A DNA stretch of 63,458 bases from Akkermansiaceae bacterium (GTDB taxonomy: Bacteria; Verrucomicrobiota; Verrucomicrobiia; Verrucomicrobiales; Akkermansiaceae): contig CAIXKE010000073.1 in NCBI GenBank assembly GCA_903919975.1, positions 1 to 63,458 of the forward strand. Reading direction: 5' to 3'. Position 1 is the first letter of the stretch. Each line of letters begins with the position of its first letter. Positions 61,468-63,458 of the stretch are shown one piece after another. Position numbers and translations under genes: made by a program. The notes under the pieces were generated by a model. It saw only the letters and a list, made by a program, of their open reading frames with translations. It made no database searches and was not told the DNA's origin.

Positions 61468-61671
61468 ATGCAACTCCGCCATTTCGTCAGTGGTTCCTCG
61501 GTCATCCTCGCCGGTTGGCTTGCCGTGACCTTCTTCCACCAAGTGCCCTCCCAGCGGTATCCGAAGCTGGAAAAATACCCGACCACCTCGATGCATACGC
61601 CCGCGGCAGCGGCCACCCCCGCAGTCGTGGCGAAACCCTCCGAAACTTTCGCAGTTTCCGCCTCGCGCTGA
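61468..61671 (+). CDS. Possible small membrane-anchored protein
   Basis: The open frame gives 67 aa from the ATG at 61468 (MQLRHFVSGSSVILAGWLAV). One hydrophobic helix is followed by an Ala/Thr/Pro-rich tail (HTPAAAATPAVVAKPSETFA). A GTG directly before is an alternative start. It ends 27 bases before the CDGSH gene on the same strand. I do not recognise it, and support is composition and position only. Confidence 0.35.
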   Translation: MQLRHFVSGSSVILAGWLAVTFFHQVPSQRYPKLEKYPTTSMHTPAAAATPAVVAKPSETFAVSASR

Positions 61672-61698
61672 TCTGAAGGAGCGTGCAAATTCACCCGC

Positions 61699-61950
61699 AT
61701 GTCCGAAAAACCAATCATTTGTGATACCAAACCGCTGGCTCTCGAAGTGGAGGCAGGCGTCCATTGGTGGTGTTCCTGCGGCCGTTCCGCACACCCGCCG
61801 TTTTGTGACGGATCGCACAAGGGCACCGGCCTGCAACCGGTGAAATATGAAGTCGCCGAGAAAAAGACCGTTTGGTGGTGCCAGTGCAAACACACCGCCA
61901 ATCCGCCGCTCTGCGACGGTGCTCACAAAAATTTGCCCGCGGAATCCTGA
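61699..61950 (+). CDS. CDGSH iron-sulfur domain protein (two motifs)
   Basis: The 83-residue protein contains two complete CDGSH zinc-finger-like motifs, CSCGRSAHPPFCDGSH and CQCKHTANPPLCDGAH. Each provides three Cys and one His for a redox-active [2Fe-2S] cluster. Tandem CDGSH proteins of this size (MitoNEET class 3-like) occur in many bacteria; their partners are not known. It starts MSEKPIICDTKPLALEVEAG. asnS begins 64 bases later on the same strand. Confidence 0.93.
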   Translation: MSEKPIICDTKPLALEVEAGVHWWCSCGRSAHPPFCDGSHKGTGLQPVKYEVAEKKTVWWCQCKHTANPPLCDGAHKNLPAES

Positions 61951-62014
61951 CTCCGGCCTGGTTCTTTCACGCCCGGCGCTTTGACAAGTTCGCGCCCTCG
62001 CGCTACGCAAGGGC

Positions 62015-63376
62015 ATGCGATTTCTGATCAAGCATGTTCTCCGCCGCGAGGAGCCCGCCGATGACCTCCACGTCGCCGGCTGGGTGCGCACCCGCCGGGA
62101 CTCGAAGGCGTTCTCGTTCCTCGAACTCAACGACGGCACCTGCCTCGGCAATCTCCAGATCGTCGCCGATGCCGGGATTCCCGGCTACGAGGACATCGCG
62201 AAAATGACTACCGGCGCCTCGATTGAGGTGCGTGGAAAACTCATCCCGTCTCCCGCGGCCGGACAGAAGTGGGAAATGCAGGCGTCTTCTTTAAAATTGT
62301 TAGGCGAAGCGCCGGACGATTACCCGCTGCAGAAAAAGGGCCACAGCACCGAATTCCTGCGGACCATCGCCCATCTCAGGCCGCGCACCAATCTCTATGG
62401 CGCGGTCTTCCGCACCCGCAGCCGCATGGCTTTTGCCGTGCACCGGTTTTTCCAGGAACGGGATTTCATTTACGTGCACACTCCCATCATCACTGCCAGC
62501 GATTGCGAGGGCGCGGGTGAAATGTTCCGCGTCACCACGCTGCCGGATGATAAAATCTCCAAGGATACGGAGGATTTCTTCGGCAAGCGCGCTTATCTAA
62601 CCGTCAGCGGCCAACTGGAGGGCGAGACCTTCGCCTGCGCACTTTCCAATATCTACACCTTCGGCCCGACCTTCCGCGCGGAAAACTCTAACACCTCGCG
62701 CCACGCCGCTGAGTTCTGGATGATCGAACCGGAAGTCGCCTTCTGCGATCTCGAGGGCGACATGGACCTGGCCGAAGCTCTCGTGAAATTCCTCGTCAAC
62801 GAGATGTTGGAAAATCATGAGGGCGATCTCGAAATCTTCACCAAATTCGTCGATAAAGGTCTGCGCGAACGCTTGGAATTTGTCGCCAGTCGGCCATTCG
62901 AGCGGATCACCTACACCGAAGCGGTCGAGCTGCTCAAAGCCAGCGGCGTGAGTTTCACCTATCCTGTCGAATACGGCCACAACCTCCAATCCGAGCACGA
63001 GCGCTGGCTGACCGAAGAGCATTTCAAGCGCCCGGTCACCGTTTTCAATTACCCGAAGGAAATCAAACCCTTCTACATGCGCCTCAATGATGACGGCAAA
63101 ACCGTCACCGCGATGGACGTGCTGGTCCCAGGCATCGGCGAGATCGTCGGCGGCAGCCAACGCGAGGAACGACTCGACGTGCTGATGGAAAACTTCGCCA
63201 AACACCAACTCGATCCCGCGGCTTACGGTTGGTATGCCGACCTGCGGAAATACGGCAGCGTGCCGCATGCCGGCTTCGGTCTCGGCTTCGAGCGCCTACT
63301 GATGTTCGTCACCGGCATAGCGAATATCCGCGACGTCATCCCCTTCGCCCGCACGCCTGGTCATTGCGAATTCTGA
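62015..63376 (+). CDS. asnS: Asparaginyl-tRNA synthetase
   Basis: The 453-residue class II enzyme charges tRNA-Asn (E. coli AsnS: 466 aa). The N-terminal OB-fold anticodon-binding domain has [20 protein letters not shown]. The catalytic part has [40 protein letters not shown] (motif 1 to 2), [20 protein letters not shown] and [20 protein letters not shown], and motif 3 is [20 protein letters not shown]. The AsnS rather than AspS assignment follows from the [12 protein letters not shown] region and length. The last 82 bases after the stop (63377-63458) show no further gene. Confidence 0.95.
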   Translation: MRFLIKHVLRREEPADDLHVAGWVRTRRDSKAFSFLELNDGTCLGNLQIVADAGIPGYEDIAKMTTGASIEVRGKLIPSPAAGQKWEMQASSLKLLGEAPDDYPLQKKGHSTEFLRTIAHLRPRTNLYGAVFRTRSRMAFAVHRFFQERDFIYVHTPIITASDCEGAGEMFRVTTLPDDKISKDTEDFFGKRAYLTVSGQLEGETFACALSNIYTFGPTFRAENSNTSRHAAEFWMIEPEVAFCDLEGDMDLAEALVKFLVNEMLENHEGDLEIFTKFVDKGLRERLEFVASRPFERITYTEAVELLKASGVSFTYPVEYGHNLQSEHERWLTEEHFKRPVTVFNYPKEIKPFYMRLNDDGKTVTAMDVLVPGIGEIVGGSQREERLDVLMENFAKHQLDPAAYGWYADLRKYGSVPHAGFGLGFERLLMFVTGIANIRDVIPFARTPGHCEF

Positions 63377-63458
63377 GACTCAAACATCCTGAACTCTGCA
63401 GCTATAGAGAGGTATCTGGGAAATCGAATGATCCGCGTTGGCGACGGGGCGGGTGCCC

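Noticed and set aside
61321..62151. 276-aa minus-strand frame over the CDGSH gene
   Set aside because: The plus strand encodes two complete CDGSH motifs and the asnS start here; the minus frame has no recognisable domain.
10430..62300. Recurrent ttgttag/ctaac words inside GC-rich genes
   Set aside because: I counted only a handful of ttgttag words, about what base composition predicts for a seven-base word, so there is no evidence for a signal motif.

Overview
The window is a chromosomal segment of a Gram-negative bacterium, most likely a member of the Verrucomicrobiota close to the Akkermansiaceae/Verrucomicrobiaceae. The reasons are a five-gene pilus-like operon matching the Amuc_1098-1102 families first named in Akkermansia muciniphila, lipid A genes (lpxD, lpxA), a MurC-MurB fusion, very large secreted proteins with thrombospondin-3 and lectin-like domains, a PEP-CTERM remnant, and protein-coding genes that almost never have a Shine-Dalgarno sequence. 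No rRNA, tRNA or CRISPR array was seen. The taxonomic call is inference from protein similarity I recognise, not from a search.

Layout. 1-4.6 kb: fur-sufC-sufB-hicB-hicA-sufD on the minus strand, an iron-sulfur assembly operon with a type II toxin-antitoxin pair between sufB and sufD. 5.2-8.3 kb (minus): a TPR membrane protein, a pseudokinase fused to a formylglycine-generating-enzyme-like domain, and a small lipoprotein, divergent from ompH/skp-lpxD-uvrC (8.4-11.8 kb). 11.8-14.9 kb: a decay zone with a broken FAD-dependent oxidoreductase, a truncated rhamnosidase-like gene and an IS4-type transposase remnant around one secreted orphan. 14.9-18.7 kb (minus): a DUF3313-like lipoprotein, an alpha/beta-hydrolase lipoprotein and a multipass membrane protein. 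19.0-19.8 kb: a REP-associated tyrosine transposase framed by two REP palindromes. 19.9-28.3 kb: the division and cell wall cluster murG-murCB-ddl-ftsQ-ftsA-ftsZ. 28.3-30.1 kb: an IS256-type remnant, lpxA and a repeat-rich spacer.

30.1-48.2 kb is one long minus-strand block. The order of transcription is Amuc_1102-like, PilM/PilN-like, Amuc_1100-like, Amuc_1099-like and the Amuc_1098-like secretin, then a 1299-residue metzincin protease and a 2176-residue lectin/TSP3 surface protein. The first five genes form an envelope-spanning pilus-like assembly. The last two are candidate surface or secreted clients. 48.3-51.4 kb holds aroD, a DUF1080 hydrolase, trmL and a membrane protein. 51.5-58.8 kb is an ExbB-ExbD-ExbD motor followed by a 1002-residue TPR protein, a second periplasmic protein and an outer-membrane barrel, with no TonB or TolA. 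The end carries an esterase-like lipoprotein, accD, two gene remnants (PEP-CTERM, glycine zipper), a CDGSH protein and asnS.

The most interesting points are the pilus-like operon with its two giant neighbours, the TonB-less ExbB/ExbD2/TPR/barrel unit, the doubly degenerate pseudokinase-FGE protein, hicBA inside suf, and the near-absence of Shine-Dalgarno sequences combined with G-poor leaders.
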